From the NCBI GenBank assembly GCA_030248215.1, contig JASANG010002449.1:124001-188000 (forward strand): a stretch of 64,000 nt of DNA. Reading direction: 5' to 3'. A model generated the notes under the pieces. That model saw only the letters and a list, made by a program, of their open reading frames with translations. It searched no databases and was not told the origin of the DNA. Numbering within the stretch: position 1 is the stretch's first letter; each line of letters begins with the position of its first letter. The position numbers were made by a program, and so were the translations under genes. Origin of the DNA: Enoplolaimus lenunculus (Eukaryota > Nematoda > Enoplea > Enoplida > Thoracostomopsidae). Shown piece by piece: positions 32,643 to 45,513 of the stretch.

Positions 32643-33042
32643 AAAACTGGAAGTCCCTGTTCTATGCATGGGCCTTTATTTTTATCCCACGCTCCGCCAC
32701 CCTTCGTTACTGATATATATCCGGTACTGCAACTATCCGTTGAATTAAACGTTTTATTTCCTTGCGTCAATAGCTTGAGCGTTCATGCAAGGTTATACTT
32801 AGGAATGTACTTTCAAAATTTAAAGTACGCCTTAAAGATTGGAACTCAATTTTATTTGGTCCTGGAGTCATTTATGCACTACAATTAGGAATACCTGACC
32901 TACATGTACTCTAATTAGGATTTAAGGACTCTATCCGCTTACGCACTCTTATTAGGGATACGGACTCCTATAGATCGGAACTCAAAATGGGACCCCTCTT
33001 ATTACCCCACACCCTATTATCCTATTATTCGGGTCACTACAG
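32643..33042. mobile_element. Family A right end followed by a family E fragment
   Basis: CCCTGTTCTATGCATGGGCC (about 32654) is a family A right end. From about 32680 to 33042 lies a family E copy lacking its left third, ending CGGGTCACTACAG before TA. Confidence 0.75.
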
Positions 33043-33796
33043 TACAGGCTTACGTTTAAATTAGGTGTAGGTTAAAAATGGTTATTGTCAGCCTACATAC
33101 AAAATATATTGTCTTCTATTCAAGAAATATTGTATGAAATTTCAGACTATGTTTCGTCAACGATTATGAGAAGTATTTTTGAAATTTAAGACAAATACGT
33201 TTGAAACACTAGACATAGATTTGTTTGTGAAATAGACTCCAAAATTGAAAATTTCAAGGCAATTGCTTTGTGTCTAAGTCTTAACCTTATATGTCATCTA
33301 AAGTACAAAAAGTAAAAACATCTCGGTCTTTGTATACGTTTTAGGCCAAAAAATTGACCAGGAAAGATTTTAATTTTTAAAATTGAACCTACGCGACGCT
33401 ATTCGCAGTTTTACGTAGCTTTTCTAAAACGTATCCTGATCGAATTGTTGAACACTATAAATTTGAATTTATGTATTATAAGTAAGTAAGCAACAAAGTT
33501 GTATTGCAAATTTTCGACATAATTAATCAGCTTAATGGAGTTTTGCCAATCACTACCAAATATATGAACAAGGGAATATACGAAAGATATGCCCCTACTA
33601 TAAGGTTCCAGAGACAAATAACGCACCTTTGCAGACTTTACATTACCTGCTTGATTGTAGAGTTCAAAAATGAGGCCATATCTTACCCAAACCAAAATTC
33701 TGACTATGCTCATGTCGCACATTGATGTTTGAGTGCCATGAAATAGATGTACCCCTGGCGTCGTTTCGTTGTTGATAGTTTTTGGGTATGAAGCAG
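33043..33796. other. Unassigned AT-rich DNA
   Basis: Two overlapping open frames on opposite strands (33411-33722 and 33504-33725). No domain recognised and no splice context; not called. Confidence 0.4.
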
Positions 33797-34118
33797 CCTG
33801 TAAGCGGATATGCGTTTCCGTTTCCGGTAAAAATCGATGTCCATTTCCGTTTCCGTTAAAAAATAACGAAAATTTTGTTATTTATAATTCATCTAGAATC
33901 GTAAAAATTTCGATGCATTCGCTGGTTTTCCTTTATATTTCAGAAAGCCTGTTGAATGAATAATTGCACACCTGAATTGTGTTAGCAGAACGATGAAACG
34001 TCATTGAAACTTTTTTACTTCAATATCCGTTTTCTGCTACCGTTTCTGTTATTTTGATCGCAAACCGCTTCTGTTTCCGTTTCTGTTTCCGTTATTGTTA
34101 CTATCCGTTTACACCCTG
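33797..34118. mobile_element. Family B element
   Basis: From CTGTAAGCGGATATGCG to TATCCGTTTACACCCTG, with TTTCCGTTTCCGG subterminal runs on both sides. The subtype has CGTTTCCG where others have CCGGTTCC. Confidence 0.75.
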
Positions 34119-34940
34119 GTGTCAGGGAAATGGCCACAACGCAACCACGCCGATATGAATCTGCTGTCAGTGCGAACTTAAGGTTACGACAAAAAAAGGA
34201 TCAAACGGTAATTCGGCAATAATTTGTGAATAAATCACGTTAAAAGTAACTGTTGATCGCTTAGAGATCAATAATGTTTTTCGGTCAAAAGATACCATTT
34301 CTGGTCGTAGTCGAAAAAAGATGTGCCAAACACAATTTTGAGAAGTTAATTGTCGGAATTTTTTTAAAAATAAGCCTAAAACCAAAATTTTTGACAACTC
34401 TGTACAGATATCTGCTAAAATTACAACAGTTTACTCTATATTTTCTGTGAAAATTAATAATACTTGGTATGTATTAATTTACTGTAATTCGGTTTTTGTC
34501 GCACCTATCCAAATTTTAATTCTGGTGGTTAGAGCACTTGTCTTACGGAATAATTAAAACCTAATATTTCATTGCTCTGTAGCGGTTACGTTTTTTTACT
34601 TCTGGGCATACGCTGCCTGTTATGCGATAACAAACACATTACTAATTGCGCCGAATTAGTCATTAAAAATTAATTAGCGAATAGTAGGCGAATAAAATAG
34701 AATTTTTAATGAATTTTTATGAATTCCTGAAACTTTTACCACGTTTACAATGTAGTTTGTTATGGTTACATTAAATCGTTTGTTGCCAGGGGCGTAACAA
34801 GAATTTCTCTACGGGATGGTATCATCTCACGGTAGAAAATTTTTGGCCTTCAGAATCCAACAGGTTATTCTGAATGCTTCAAAAGTGTATGGTGGTTATT
34901 TTTCAATAATAGTTTCTAGAGTAAATGTATCACATTTAAT
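34119..34940. other. Unassigned AT-rich DNA
   Basis: No gene, RNA or repeat recognised. Confidence 0.4.
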
Positions 34941-35322
34941 CAGGGTGTAAACGGATATTAAGAATATAATGGAAACAGAAATGAATACTGATCAAAATAA
35001 CGGAACCGGAACACGGATATTGAGGTATAAAAGTTTCAAAGATGCTTTATTTGTCTGCCAACAGAATTGAGGCAAGCAATGTTCACCTAAAGGTTTTATT
35101 GAATTTTTAAGGAAAAGTGAAAGATACACCGAAATATTTGAGATCTAAGATGAATTTTGTAATTTAGATTTCATTGCAAACACTTGGTGCATATCCGTAA
35201 TGAAAAATTGCGAGACTAACACGTTGTGTGTGATTAATTTTGTCCGTATTTCTATAACAAAAACGCAAACGTAAACGGACACCGATTTTTAATGGAACCG
35301 GATATCCGGTTACACCACGCCA
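34941..35322. mobile_element. Family B element
   Basis: CAGGGTGTAAACGGATATTA to GATATCCGGTTACACCACG. Internal ACGGAACCGGAACACGG. About 380 bp; flanks do not give a clean duplication. Confidence 0.75.
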
Positions 35323-35508
35323 TTAACCCTTTCTGGTAGGCCCCCCTTTCTGTCAAAAAAGCCATTAAGTATAAAACAATTTTTTTGATCAGAAGTCTGA
35401 TTTTAGCATGAAACATTGGCAAAGCCGTTCCGCTTTGAAAAACTTAATTAAAATTTAGTATTTGCCAACGGTGTAAATATAAGGGTAACTCGTGGAGCTC
35501 ATACCCTA

Positions 35509-35680
35509 CTGTAGTGTCTCGAATAAGAAGGGGGTGCCGATATTTTATTTGGCATCTCCAGAGGGTGCCCCCTTAGGGACTCTATTCGCATACGGACTGT
35601 TATTAGAGATACGTACTCCTATTGATTAGGCTCAATATGGCGACCCCCTTGTTACCACCCGTTTATTCGAGTCACTACAG
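35509..35680. mobile_element. Family E element, internally deleted
   Basis: 172 bp, CTGTAGTGTCTCGAATAAG to TTATTCGAGTCACTACAG, between TA dinucleotides. Only the outer parts of the 448-bp form remain. Confidence 0.85.
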
Positions 35681-35682
35681 TA

Positions 35683-36834
35683 CTTTTCTTCAAGCTACCT
35701 AGTTGAGATTTTGTGGGTCAGATATCGCATTATTCCTAAAAATACGCGCATTATGAATGGTTCAGTTCGTATACGCACATGAAGGAATGTAAGTGGGTTC
35801 TCAGGAGAAGATCAAACCAAGCGACTGCGTCTGCAACGTCAACTTTGTCAATTTTTAACTCTTTCCCACCTACATGAAAATTGTTTAAGAAACCTTCATG
35901 TTACGTTATTTGCCGATGATCATGTTGGTCAGCGCTGTCGTAATATATGCATGTTACAGTGAATATAAATCAAAAACATTGCCATACATGTGCACATATG
36001 CCTGAATGTGAAGTTGTTGCAATCGACCACATGAAGTAGTGGGAGCATGCTTGACTCGAGTGGAAGAGGAACGAGATTCAATTACCGGCGTGGTTTTTAA
36101 CTTTGGACAAATCTTCGAATAATGGTCGAGCAGTCGATGTTATTGTAAAGCGTAAAACGCGACTTAGAAATATTCGAATCATCAACATATGGATTTGTGT
36201 AATTAATCTGTTCAAAACTTTGTTATTCAACTATGAATGGTTAAATAGTGTGCAAGTTCAGCAAAACCCGTAGGGCAACAATCATATTTCCATCAAAAAA
36301 TCAACTTATTTAACTCATGTAAACAACAAAAATACTCAATTCGCTATTTAATAATCAAGTCACTTTAGAAAACTTTATATCCGTTTTGGAGCGGGCAGAA
36401 ATACTGGAGCGCTACAATGCAACAGACGAAGGGGCGCGCCTACGCCTATACGAACATTTTTGCTATTGGCTTGCCTAAAAAGTTTATCCACAGAGTTGAA
36501 AAGATTTTTCATTTTGAGACGTATTTTGTTTTTCATTTGTAAAATCTGTCAATCCACCTCAACTGCTCCTTAGTTGCGTACCCTGAGAAATGATATATTG
36601 TTAGGCTTTTAGCTAAATTACAGTGATAAGTATGTGTTTTGCGTATTTTGTTTGCTAAAATTAACCTGTTTCAATGCCGCAGATTTACTGATGAATCTAC
36701 AACAGATTTTAGCGTTCGAACAAAACAAATGATACGTTCAATCGTTCTTGGAACCGTTACGGAGCCAGACTGCCTTGGTGTGGCATATTTTTCGTAAGAT
36801 AGTGTCCGTATTTTCAAATTTAAGTATCACCCAG
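35683..36834. other. Unassigned DNA
   Basis: No gene, RNA or repeat recognised over about 1.15 kb. Confidence 0.4.
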
Positions 36835-36842
36835 TAAACTTC

Positions 36843-37001
36843 GGCCCATGTAAAGATCAGGTGCGGAGCGTTTTTCTGTGGGACTAGAAAAGAGTAAGCT
36901 TAAGCTTTAGACTAATTTTTTGCTTGGCTTAGGCTTAGGTTTAGGCTTAAGCTTAGGAATACGCTTATAATAGTGTTCCGTCCCTGTTCTTTACATTGGC
37001 C
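36843..37001. mobile_element. Family A element with exact 8-bp duplication
   Basis: 159 bp, GGCCCATGTAAAGATCAGG to CTGTTCTTTACATTGGCC, flanked by identical TAAACTTC at 36835-36842 and 37002-37009. One of the two best-preserved copies. Confidence 0.95.
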
Positions 37002-37015
37002 TAAACTTCGAACTA

Positions 37016-37234
37016 CTGTATTGACCCGAATAAGAGGGGGGTAATAAGAGTGGGGTCCCCATTTTGAGTCCAAATCGATAGGAGTCCGTATCCCTAATAA
37101 AAGTCCGTAAGCGGATAGAGTCCCTAGGAGCGTGGGTTAAAATTAAATAACAGTCCGTAACCGAATAACAAGGGGGGTACCCTCTGGACAGGCCAAATAA
37201 ATATCAGTCCCCCCTCTTATTCGGGTCAATACAG
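37016..37234. mobile_element. Family E element, internally deleted
   Basis: 219 bp, CTGTATTGACCCGAATAAG to TATTCGGGTCAATACAG, TA on both sides, 14 bp from the preceding family A copy. In this copy the order of inner blocks is the reverse of 27501-27948, as for an insertion in the other direction. Confidence 0.85.
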
Positions 37235-37236
37235 TA

Positions 37237-37890
37237 GCCAATAGAGAGCTTCAATATGTGGTATTCTTTGCATGGGCATCCGTCGTAAAACATCAATGAA
37301 CTGAGATTATTCTAAAGCAACAAAACGAATCAACGAACAATCAGTCTGAAACAAATTAGCCAAAAAAACAGTTTATCTTAACGAAAAGCGCCGGTTAACT
37401 AGCAATTCCACATAGGTACGTGGTTGCAATTCAAAAGGTTATACATTCATCGACTAAAGGCAAAATATTTCTGCAACTTCTCGCACAAAATTTACCTCAA
37501 ATTGACAACTTTTAACTGTGTACCTCTCAGCTCGAATCTTTTTATCTGAACAAAATTTTTACGCTGCATTCGCCGTTTAAATGCTTTTTAAGCGTAAAAT
37601 TTAAATATTTAATCTTTGTTATTTTAAGCAGTTGACCTTTTTTTCAAAATTCACATTTGAAAAAGAATAATTTCGCTCGTAAACTAATGGATCTTATCAA
37701 AACGGGGGGTAGGAAGCAAAATATTGTTTTGATGTTGTTGAGGGTCGTTTGGTGGCGAGTTCACTTCTGCAATCTCTTGAGACTGATATTTAAAATGCTT
37801 TTTGCTAAGGTATATATGTCGGCTAACGGAGCAGAAAATTAGCGTATATAATTTTAATTTCATCAGGACGCAAAATAGTGCTGGTAACGT
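37237..37890. other. Unassigned AT-rich DNA
   Basis: Short open frames on both strands near 37657-38131; none shows a domain. Confidence 0.4.
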
Positions 37891-38108
37891 TCCGGCCCCT
37901 ATAAAAATTAAAGGCGGTCTCTTTCTTTGCAGAACTGCAATTGAGTAAGCTAATTTTGTGCTTAACCTTGGGATTAGGCTTAGGTGTAGGTATATGCCCA
38001 TTCTTGCGTTTAGGCTTAGGCTTAGGCTTAGGCTTAGGCTTAGGTTTAATTAGGTTTAACAAAATATTTATACCACTGTTGCGGCTCAGTTTATTATATA
38101 CATTGGCC
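37891..38108. mobile_element. Family A element
   Basis: TTCCGGCCCCTATAAAAATT to TATATACATTGGCC. The core has five or more TTAGGC units in a row at about 38012-38043. Both ends are diverged. Confidence 0.8.
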
Positions 38109-38214
38109 CGTGGTCCTAAGACAGTTTTCAAGAATTTTCAATAAGTCCCAAACTAATCATAAGTTACTGAGATTGATACTTTTACAATTTTACTGGAACT
38201 TGTTAAACAAACGC

Positions 38215-38423
38215 GGCCAATGTAAAGTACAGGGACGGAACAGTATTATAAGCACATTACTAAGCCTAAGCTTAAGTGTAAGCCTAAGCCTAAGTGTAAG
38301 AATGAGCATGTTCCTAAGCCTAAGCCTAACCCTAAGCCTACGCCAAGCAAAAAATTACTCTAAAGCTTCAGCTTACTCTTTTCTAGGCGCACAGAAAAAC
38401 GTTCCGCCCCTGTTCTTTACAAA
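38215..38423. mobile_element. Family A element
   Basis: GGCCAATGTAAAGTACAGGG to CGCCCCTGTTCTTTACA. It lacks the last GGCC bases. Two CCTAAG blocks separated by GTGTAAGAATGAGC. Only about 107 bp from the previous copy, in the opposite direction. Confidence 0.85.
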
Positions 38424-38610
38424 AACGCGAAAACAAGTAGGCACCAAAGTATCTTAACGAATTTTTGCTTGACCACCACTTAAAATATTCAGACCTGACC
38501 CCAAAAGCCTAAATAGTTTTGCAGCCCTAAGGCAGGTGCCTTCTCTGATCAAAGTGTATTTGGCGCTGGTTGAAACCGGAGTGAAAATACAACGCTTGTA
38601 AGCAAGAGAC

Positions 38611-38773
38611 CGGACCCATAGTCAATTGGGGGCATGGGTGGTTCAACCCCCTACCGGAAAAGTTTTGCCCCCCTAAAAAGTTTTCAACCTTGCTTGTAAC
38701 CTACTGAAAACCCTCGAATGCCCTTCCTGAATAATTTTTAGCCCCCTAGTAAGGTGAGCTGGTTACGAGCCTG
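38611..38773. mobile_element. Family F element with exact 8-bp duplication
   Basis: 163 bp from CGGACCCATAGTCAATTGG to GGTTACGAGCCTG, flanked by identical CAAGAGAC at 38603-38610 and 38774-38781. The 8-bp duplication supports hAT. This copy defines the family borders. Confidence 0.9.
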
Positions 38774-38781
38774 CAAGAGAC

Positions 38782-39249
38782 TCGACGATACCAACACTGA
38801 AATATGCAATGACTGACACCAGTCTTGTTTGAAAATACTTCCTTGATATGTTTATGATCGGTCTGGTTTCTTTGCGAGCAAGTAAGCGGCCTTCAAACCC
38901 TATCGTAAAAAATGATAATTTATGAAAAATTAATATTCGAATCAGCTACTTTAAACCAAATGGCATAATAAAAAACAAGTAAAAAATAGCTTTTTTTGTG
39001 AAAGCACAAAATTCCATCAGCGTATTTTCAAATATTGGTGTCTGACATTATATTACTTCTAAGATCTTAGACTGATATGTTAATGTTCTATTTAAACAAA
39101 ATAATAGCGTTTGTGAGCCTAACTACAGAAAAACTAAAGCCTAAGTATTGTGACTTTAGACTATTTTTTTGAAAATGTATCCACAAGCCCATTCAAGTTT
39201 GTTATTTTCATTGGGTTACGTTACAATCTTACTAACAACGTACCACTTA
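38782..39249. other. Unassigned AT-rich DNA
   Basis: No gene, RNA or repeat recognised. Confidence 0.4.
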
Positions 39250-39269
39250 CTTACCTCAAATTTTTATCG

Positions 39270-39835
39270 TCATTTTAATTTTCTAATTTTCGTTTTCATT
39301 TTAATTTTCTAATCTTCATCTTCATTTTAATTTTCTAATTTTCATTTTAATTTTCTAATTTTCACCTTCATTTTAATTTTCTAATTTTCATCTTTATTTT
39401 AATTTTCTAATTTTCATCTTCATTTTAATTTTCTAATCTTCATCTTCATTTTTGTTTTCTAATTTTCATCTTTATTTTAATTTTCTAATTTTCAACTTCA
39501 GTTTAATTTTCTAATCTTCATCTTTATTTTAATTTTCTAATTTTCATCTTCATTTTAATTTTCTAATTGTCATCTTTATTTTAATTTTCTAATTTTCCAC
39601 TTCAGTTTAATTTTCTAATCTTCATCTTCATTTTAATTTTCGAATTTTCATCCTCATTTAAATTTTCTAATTTTTATCTTCATTTTAATTTTCTAATTGT
39701 CATCTTTATTTTAATTTTCTAATTTTCCACTTCAGTTTAATTTTCTAATCTTCATCTTCATTTTAATTTTCTAATTTTCGTCTTCATTTTGATTTTCTAA
39801 TTTTCATCTTTGTTTAAATTTTCTAACTTTTGAAA
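39270..39835. repeat. About 26-bp T-rich minisatellite
   Basis: Roughly 20 variable units of TTTTAATTTTCTAATTTTCA with TCTTCA, all pyrimidine-biased on the plus strand. Units differ more than in the 43-bp array, so this one is older. Confidence 0.9.
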
Positions 39836-40094
39836 ATTTGAATTTTAAAAAATTTCAACAAATTCCACCGTTTCATTTTTGTCTTTCTTTGTGAGACGAA
39901 GTTTTATAAACACTGTCAATAGCGACAAACATATGTCATAAAATGAAACCGTCATAATTGGAAATTACAAAATTGAACGTATGAATTAAGTAATTATCAA
40001 AACTAAAGAGGTAAGTAAACCGATTTCAGTTCCTGCTGAGTTGTGATAGTTGATGAAATGCAATGTTAAACGCAAGAAGAAAACGCAAATATCC
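39836..40094. other. Unassigned AT-rich DNA
   Basis: Nothing recognised. Confidence 0.35.
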
Positions 40095-40330
40095 AGCGTG
40101 TAACCGGATATCCGATTCCGTTTCCGGTATAAATCAGTGTCCGTTTCCGTTTTGCCTCTGCAAATTCAAATGAGTTGATTAATCAATTCAGCTAGCGAAT
40201 TGGTTATTTCTGAATTAATAGCAGTAAACATTCTTACTCTGAGTTGAGTTAATTCTCTCTGAATTGAGTTGAGTCTGGGTGAGCCGATTAATTAACTCAG
40301 AATGAATTGAATGAATTCAAAATTCTGAGT
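40095..40330. mobile_element. Family B end followed by a family I fragment
   Basis: CAGCGTGTAACCGGATATCC and TTTCCGGTATAAATCAGTG form a family B left end to about 40155. Then CTCTGCAAATTCAAATGAG and repeated TTGAGTTGAGT/ACTCAGAATGAAT words match family I at 43903-44149. Confidence 0.65.
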
Positions 40331-42259
40331 TCTGATAGTCCTAACACATATATACTGAGTGATCCAACTCTTCAGGGAAGAATGACATATATTACCACCC
40401 TTAATACTTTTTGGGCATACGAAAAAAAGCACTTCTGTTGCGCTATAAAACCATCTGCATAACAAATACAGAACAATTGGCACTTTTGTAGCTTCTCCTC
40501 CACCGTGAAAAAGTATCTAAGCCAAAACAATTTCGTTTTCAGGGGGGCTACCGCCCCCTATACATACTGAGAATTCAAAAGATACTAAGCACAAACAGAA
40601 AAACAAAACATTTTATATTTTACAACTGAAAAAGTTCCCACCCCCCATATTTATGTAGTGGCTGTGGAAAACTACAAAAGTGCCGAAAAATCTACATCAA
40701 GTGATATTTATGCCTTTCAGAACTAAAATTGAGTCTACGCCAATATCTGTATAAACCCAACGTTCACACGATTGTAACTCAGTTCCAAGTGCAATGCTGA
40801 TGATCTGCACCAAAACTAAATTCTGAGCTTAAAATACCTAAGCTAAACCAGAAAAAGCTTTTCGTCGGGTTTTTCAAAGTTTGTCAAGCATCCACTAACT
40901 TCATCTTGTTTTAGATTCAAATTCATGGCCATACAAACCGGTTTTAGTAAGGTAGTATGGGAAACTAATTGCAGGCAATGTATGTGCTATAAATGCATTG
41001 CGCAAAGACATCTTCGTATGGCGGGATAGTGCCTTACAGCTGAGTTGTGGTGGTAAACAACTCCCTGGCTGTGCTGAGGAATGCTAGAATGCCCTTAAAC
41101 TTCCAGGTTGGGGGCCCTTGTAATAATCAAAATGTTTTTCAAATTTTTTGTTTAAAATCTTGGCAGGGTGGGACTCCTAAATGTGGAATGTGGGGGTATC
41201 TGTTTCGGCCCAGCTTCCAGGAAAGAGGCTGGCAACGTAAATTCTGAGTTGCAATTAGGTTTAAGCTATAATTGTAAAAACTCGTACTTACGGCGAAAAG
41301 GTAATTGTAAATTTGAAAATTACACTGTAAGATTGTGTTGACTTAAAACTAAACACAAAAATATGAATCCGATTACGGAAATTGTAACAATAAGGAACTA
41401 TTTTAAGATAAATACTTCTACGATCTAGTCAAATTTTTGAATAAATCCCAACCAACTATCACGGAAACGAACCGATTCTGGTTACCACCGTTTTAATAGT
41501 TAATTTCCGGTTAAAATAATTGTGGTTCTTTTAAAACCGGCAACTGGTTTTTATATATATCATGGTGGTTTACCCGCGCCATCAATAAAAAACTGGAAAA
41601 GTACATTTAATGCATTTTCAGGGTGCAAATGAACTTCCGCATCCAGCTTAGGCAGGTAAAATCGACATCCGGCTCGTGTTATGGAAAAATTTTTGCTGGA
41701 TGTTCTGTCAATTTCGGTAATAAACTTTTTCGGATTGTTCGAAAACGTTGCATTCAGCGACTGCATTTTTATCTTTTTGAAATTTTTATCAGTTGTGCTT
41801 CTTCAAAAAGAAGCTAAAACCCAAAATTTGTTAATAGCACTTTAGTAGCTTTTTTGGTAACATATTTTATTACCTTATTTTGACTACAAATCTAGCTTTC
41901 AGCAAAGCAAACTTTCAATCTATTTTAGGCACACTTGTTACTGGAGTATTTATAATATGTATATATTGTATATATCACGCAAATTACACGTTTGTATTCT
42001 TGAAAAAAGTTTTCAAACGTGTTTTTTGAGCCATTCTAAAAGTTGTAAACCTTTTCAAAAATTATTCTTCTACTACATACTCGGGCCCGCAGCTACAACT
42101 GTTTTTGTCACGGAATATTTGTTTTAAATGACTGTTACAAAGTTTGAGGTTTACGTGACTACTCGAGTATTTAATGGCTTATCTTAATCGTGTGAAGAGG
42201 TAAAACTTTTCAAAAAATCCTGAATGGATGTGAAGCGTAATTTTTTCGTTATGCATTTT
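40331..42259. other. Unassigned DNA, about 1.9 kb
   Basis: An isolated GGGGGGCTACCGCCCCC palindrome lies at about 40542-40559. Open frames at 40292-40483, 41047-41247, 41560-41766 and 41623-41817 show no domain. No gene called. Confidence 0.4.
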
Positions 42260-42369
42260 TCTATGCCTAAGCCTATACCCAAGCCAAAGCAAACAAATTA
42301 GCCTAAAGCTGAAGCCTACCGTATTCCAGTGCCACAGAAAAACGTTCCGCCCTTGGTCTCTACGTGGGC
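42260..42369. mobile_element. Family A right half
   Basis: ATGCCTAAGCCTATACCC, AAATTAGCCTAAAGCTGAAG, CAGAAAAACGTTCCGCCC and TCTCTACGTGGGC. The left part is missing. Confidence 0.8.
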
Positions 42370-43537
42370 TCGAGAGCGAGACAAATTTAATATTAATGCC
42401 GACTTAGGGGTACCTGGATACCGCAGCGTTTATCAGAGAAACTCGATAAAGCAATACATCTAATATAAATAAAATTCTTTTGTATGTATGTATGCTCATG
42501 ATTATAGACCAGATAGTTCGAATTCGGAAGCTAAAAAATAGAGGCATTAAACTAATTTTTATGGAGAGTAACATAGTTCTACAAGTGTAATAGCCTAACT
42601 AAATAAAACATGATTTGGCTACGGTTCTATCGCAGGCGTTAACAAATAACCAGTGTAACTATGATCATTATAGTATAGTAAAATGTATTTTCGTATTTAT
42701 AATAACTGAATATGAATTACTTACATTCACCCTGTAAAATAATAGCATACGCTTTGTAATCAATCAACCCAGTAGCGTAACGACAGGAACCCAAAAAACG
42801 TTGACCACTGCATATTGTTAATCCAAATGCATTCCTGTTCTGTAATGACTGCCTCAATGAATCATCATTAACGATTTTGACAATTTTCCCTCATAGCCAA
42901 TAGTTTAGCAGTGTTTTTTGTTACCGGCTCGCTTCAATTGAAAATCTTGAGAACGCTACTGAATCAACAAACTAAGAAGCAATGATCAGCCTTCAAAATA
43001 TATTTATTTAAAACAAACATATTTAAATACAGTGTTTAGCAAGATTGTTCACCGGCTGTTCAAACTTTATGCGTCCATCGTTGAAAAATTCTGACCAAAA
43101 CACAAAAATGTGGTCGTTTTTTGAATCCTTAACCGATCGTCGTTAACCTGGCATACACTGATCACTAATTTGCATATCTGCGTTACACGTATTATGCACT
43201 GAAATACTGGTTTAACGCTGCCCAAAATACGCATGTGGGACGTTCTAGCTTTAATAATGGTATACATAAGAAAAGTTTTGTCTGCGCAAAAGACTAAATC
43301 AGAAATCTGCACTATAGTAAACGTCGAGATGGATTATTGATAAATTTTATGTTCTACTACATTCACCGCAAAAATATGATAAATTTGATAGTTCAGTAAT
43401 ATGTAATTCTTGTCTGAATTCATTCAGTTTTCAACACAATTGAATTAAACACACCAGTGCCGGTTGAGAATCTCATACCAACGTAATTCGACAAATTATT
43501 TTAATTGGACCTCAACTATAGCCAAATACCTCTTCAG
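42370..43537. other. Unassigned AT-rich DNA
   Basis: No gene, RNA or repeat recognised; the minus-strand frame at 43067-43312 has no domain. Confidence 0.4.
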
Positions 43538-43633
43538 CAGGGTGCAGCCGGAATTACAATTTACCAGAAACGGAAACGGAATTTGAAAAAATGCCGGAAC
43601 CAGTACCGGAACAGAATTTCCGGTTGTACTCTG
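43538..43633. mobile_element. Family B element, short copy
   Basis: 96 bp, CAGGGTGCAGCCGGAATTAC to TTTCCGGTTGTACTCTG. Flanks CTCTTCAG and CTCCTTAG agree at six of eight positions. Confidence 0.8.
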
Positions 43634-43902
43634 CTCCTTAGTTTGACTCGGTTTTCGTGTAGTAAGTCGCAGTTTGTGTTATAATTCAGCCTAAATCCAA
43701 TTTGGCTTTAACAAAAGCGAAATTACGAGTTGGACTAGACCAGGGTGGAATTTATACAATACAGACATTAGCAAATTATATAATACTTATGCAAGATATC
43801 GGCAATATTACATAAGATGGTATATAAATGTCAATATAGCGTTATAGATCAAAACAAAACAGTTGAAATTCTTAGCAAATGGCTAATGTTGTGAATATAC
43901 CG

Positions 43903-44149
43903 CACTGTAAATTTCAGTGTTGATTTCAACTCAGAATGAGTTATATCCCTCAGTCTGAGCTAGAATTATCAGAACTCAGAATTCTGATTCAGTTCAACTC
44001 ATTCTGAGTTAATCAACTCGGTCAAAATCAACTCAACTCAGCGCGAGAATCAAATCAACTCAGATTGAGTTAATATTCACAAGTATTAATTCAGAAATAA
44101 ACTAACTCGCTAGTTGAGTTGATTAGTTAACACATTGGAATTTACAGTG
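43903..44149. mobile_element. Family I element (CTCAGAATGAGTT-rich)
   Basis: CACTGTAAATTTCAGTG start and GGAATTTACAGTG end are inverse. The interior is full of AACTCAGAATGAGTT and its relatives in both directions. No duplication of the target is clear. Confidence 0.75.
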
Positions 44150-44859
44150 CGGATATGCAATTTTTGAAATAAAGTATCGATAATTTATCACTTGAAAATA
44201 CGAAATATCACAGCCTATATCTTATGAAACCCTGCTCATAACCTGCTCTTTGAATGATTTTTACTTAGTGTAAATGATTGAAAATAAAATTCTGTCTGAG
44301 AAAATTTGAATGCTTTACAAAGAAATAATAATTTAAAAAGAAGAAGAAATGATTGAAAACAGGCTGAACTGTTGTTTTAGTTTTTAATAAAAATAATTAA
44401 AGTATGCTACAGATCAATAAATGTTTAAGTTCAATATATTGAAATAAAGTCAACATTTGATGTATAATAAGCAACAATACGATAGTTCCTGTAAAGCGGT
44501 CGAGCCTATTAAACCCGAGTCAAGTCGTTGTTTAGGTAGAGAAAGTGTTACAAGTGCCTATTTTCACATTTATTGCGGCACGCACGACACTATTAGCGTT
44601 ACTGAATGCGATAGCTAATCGATTTCAGTAAATACTTCGTAACATTTGCCGAAAATTTTCAAAATTATTCGTAATTTTGTACAACTACTTTGACTTAAAA
44701 CAACGAAGCGAATAAATATAGCCAAACAAACGAGAGTATCAGAATTATAACCAATCGGACTTCGTAGTGTTTGGGACAGCAAACATGTGTTTTTTCATCA
44801 TTTTTAAATTAAATTCTTCACGAGACTGTGAGAAATACATCTAAAGGTGAAATTTTAAA
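44150..44859. other. Unassigned AT-rich DNA
   Basis: No gene, RNA or repeat recognised. Confidence 0.4.
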
Positions 44860-44975
44860 ATTAGCAACATTTCATCTCAACTTCAAACCTTGCTTGCAAG
44901 TGAAATAAAAACCCTTATATGCCCCTATTGAAAATTTTTTACCTCCCCTAGCAAGGTGAGCTGGCTACGAGCCTG
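44860..44975. mobile_element. Family F element, left end missing
   Basis: CAAACCTTGCTTGCAAGTG, CCCTTATATGCCCCTATTG and GCAAGGTGAGCTGGCTACG then AGCCTGG. Confidence 0.7.
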
Positions 44976-45172
44976 GTTCAGTGCAACGATTTCTGAAAGC
45001 GGAATTTTAATAATTTGACGCGAAACCGACTCTGATTTTTGGCAGCATATGTGATGCGTTTTTGTCGATATTTGAACTCAAAGCCATTTGACTGTAGTTA
45101 TCTTTCGGAGTGCAGAATGTATTCGCTGACAGTTATAATTTAAAATCTGTTGTTACTTTAGGCGATTAACAC

Positions 45173-45374
45173 GGCCCATGTATAGAACAGGGCCGGATCA
45201 TTTTCCGACGGGGCTGTAATAGAGTCAGTTTAAGCTTTAGACTAACTTTTTGCTTAGGCTTAGGCTTAGCCATAGGAATAGGATCATTCTTACGCTTAGG
45301 TTTAGGCTTAGGTTTAGGCTTAGGCTTAGGAATATGCTTATACTACTGTTCCGGCCGTGTTCCATACATTTGCC
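45173..45374. mobile_element. Family A element with 8-bp duplication
   Basis: GGCCCATGTATAGAACAGGG to GTTCCATACATTTGCC. Flanks ATTAACAC (45165-45172) and ATTAATAC (45375-45382) differ at one base. Eight or more TTAGGC-like units. It lies just downstream of the stop codon of the three-exon gene. Confidence 0.88.
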
Positions 45375-45513
45375 ATTAATACGATGCACTTTGTTTATAG
45401 TTTTGAACACAAAGGCCAATCAATGGCCGGCATTTCTTTTTTTGGTTTGCAGGAAACATTTGTAGTTAAATTTTGAAAATTTTGAAAATTTCAATAATTC
45501 TTACAACGCGACG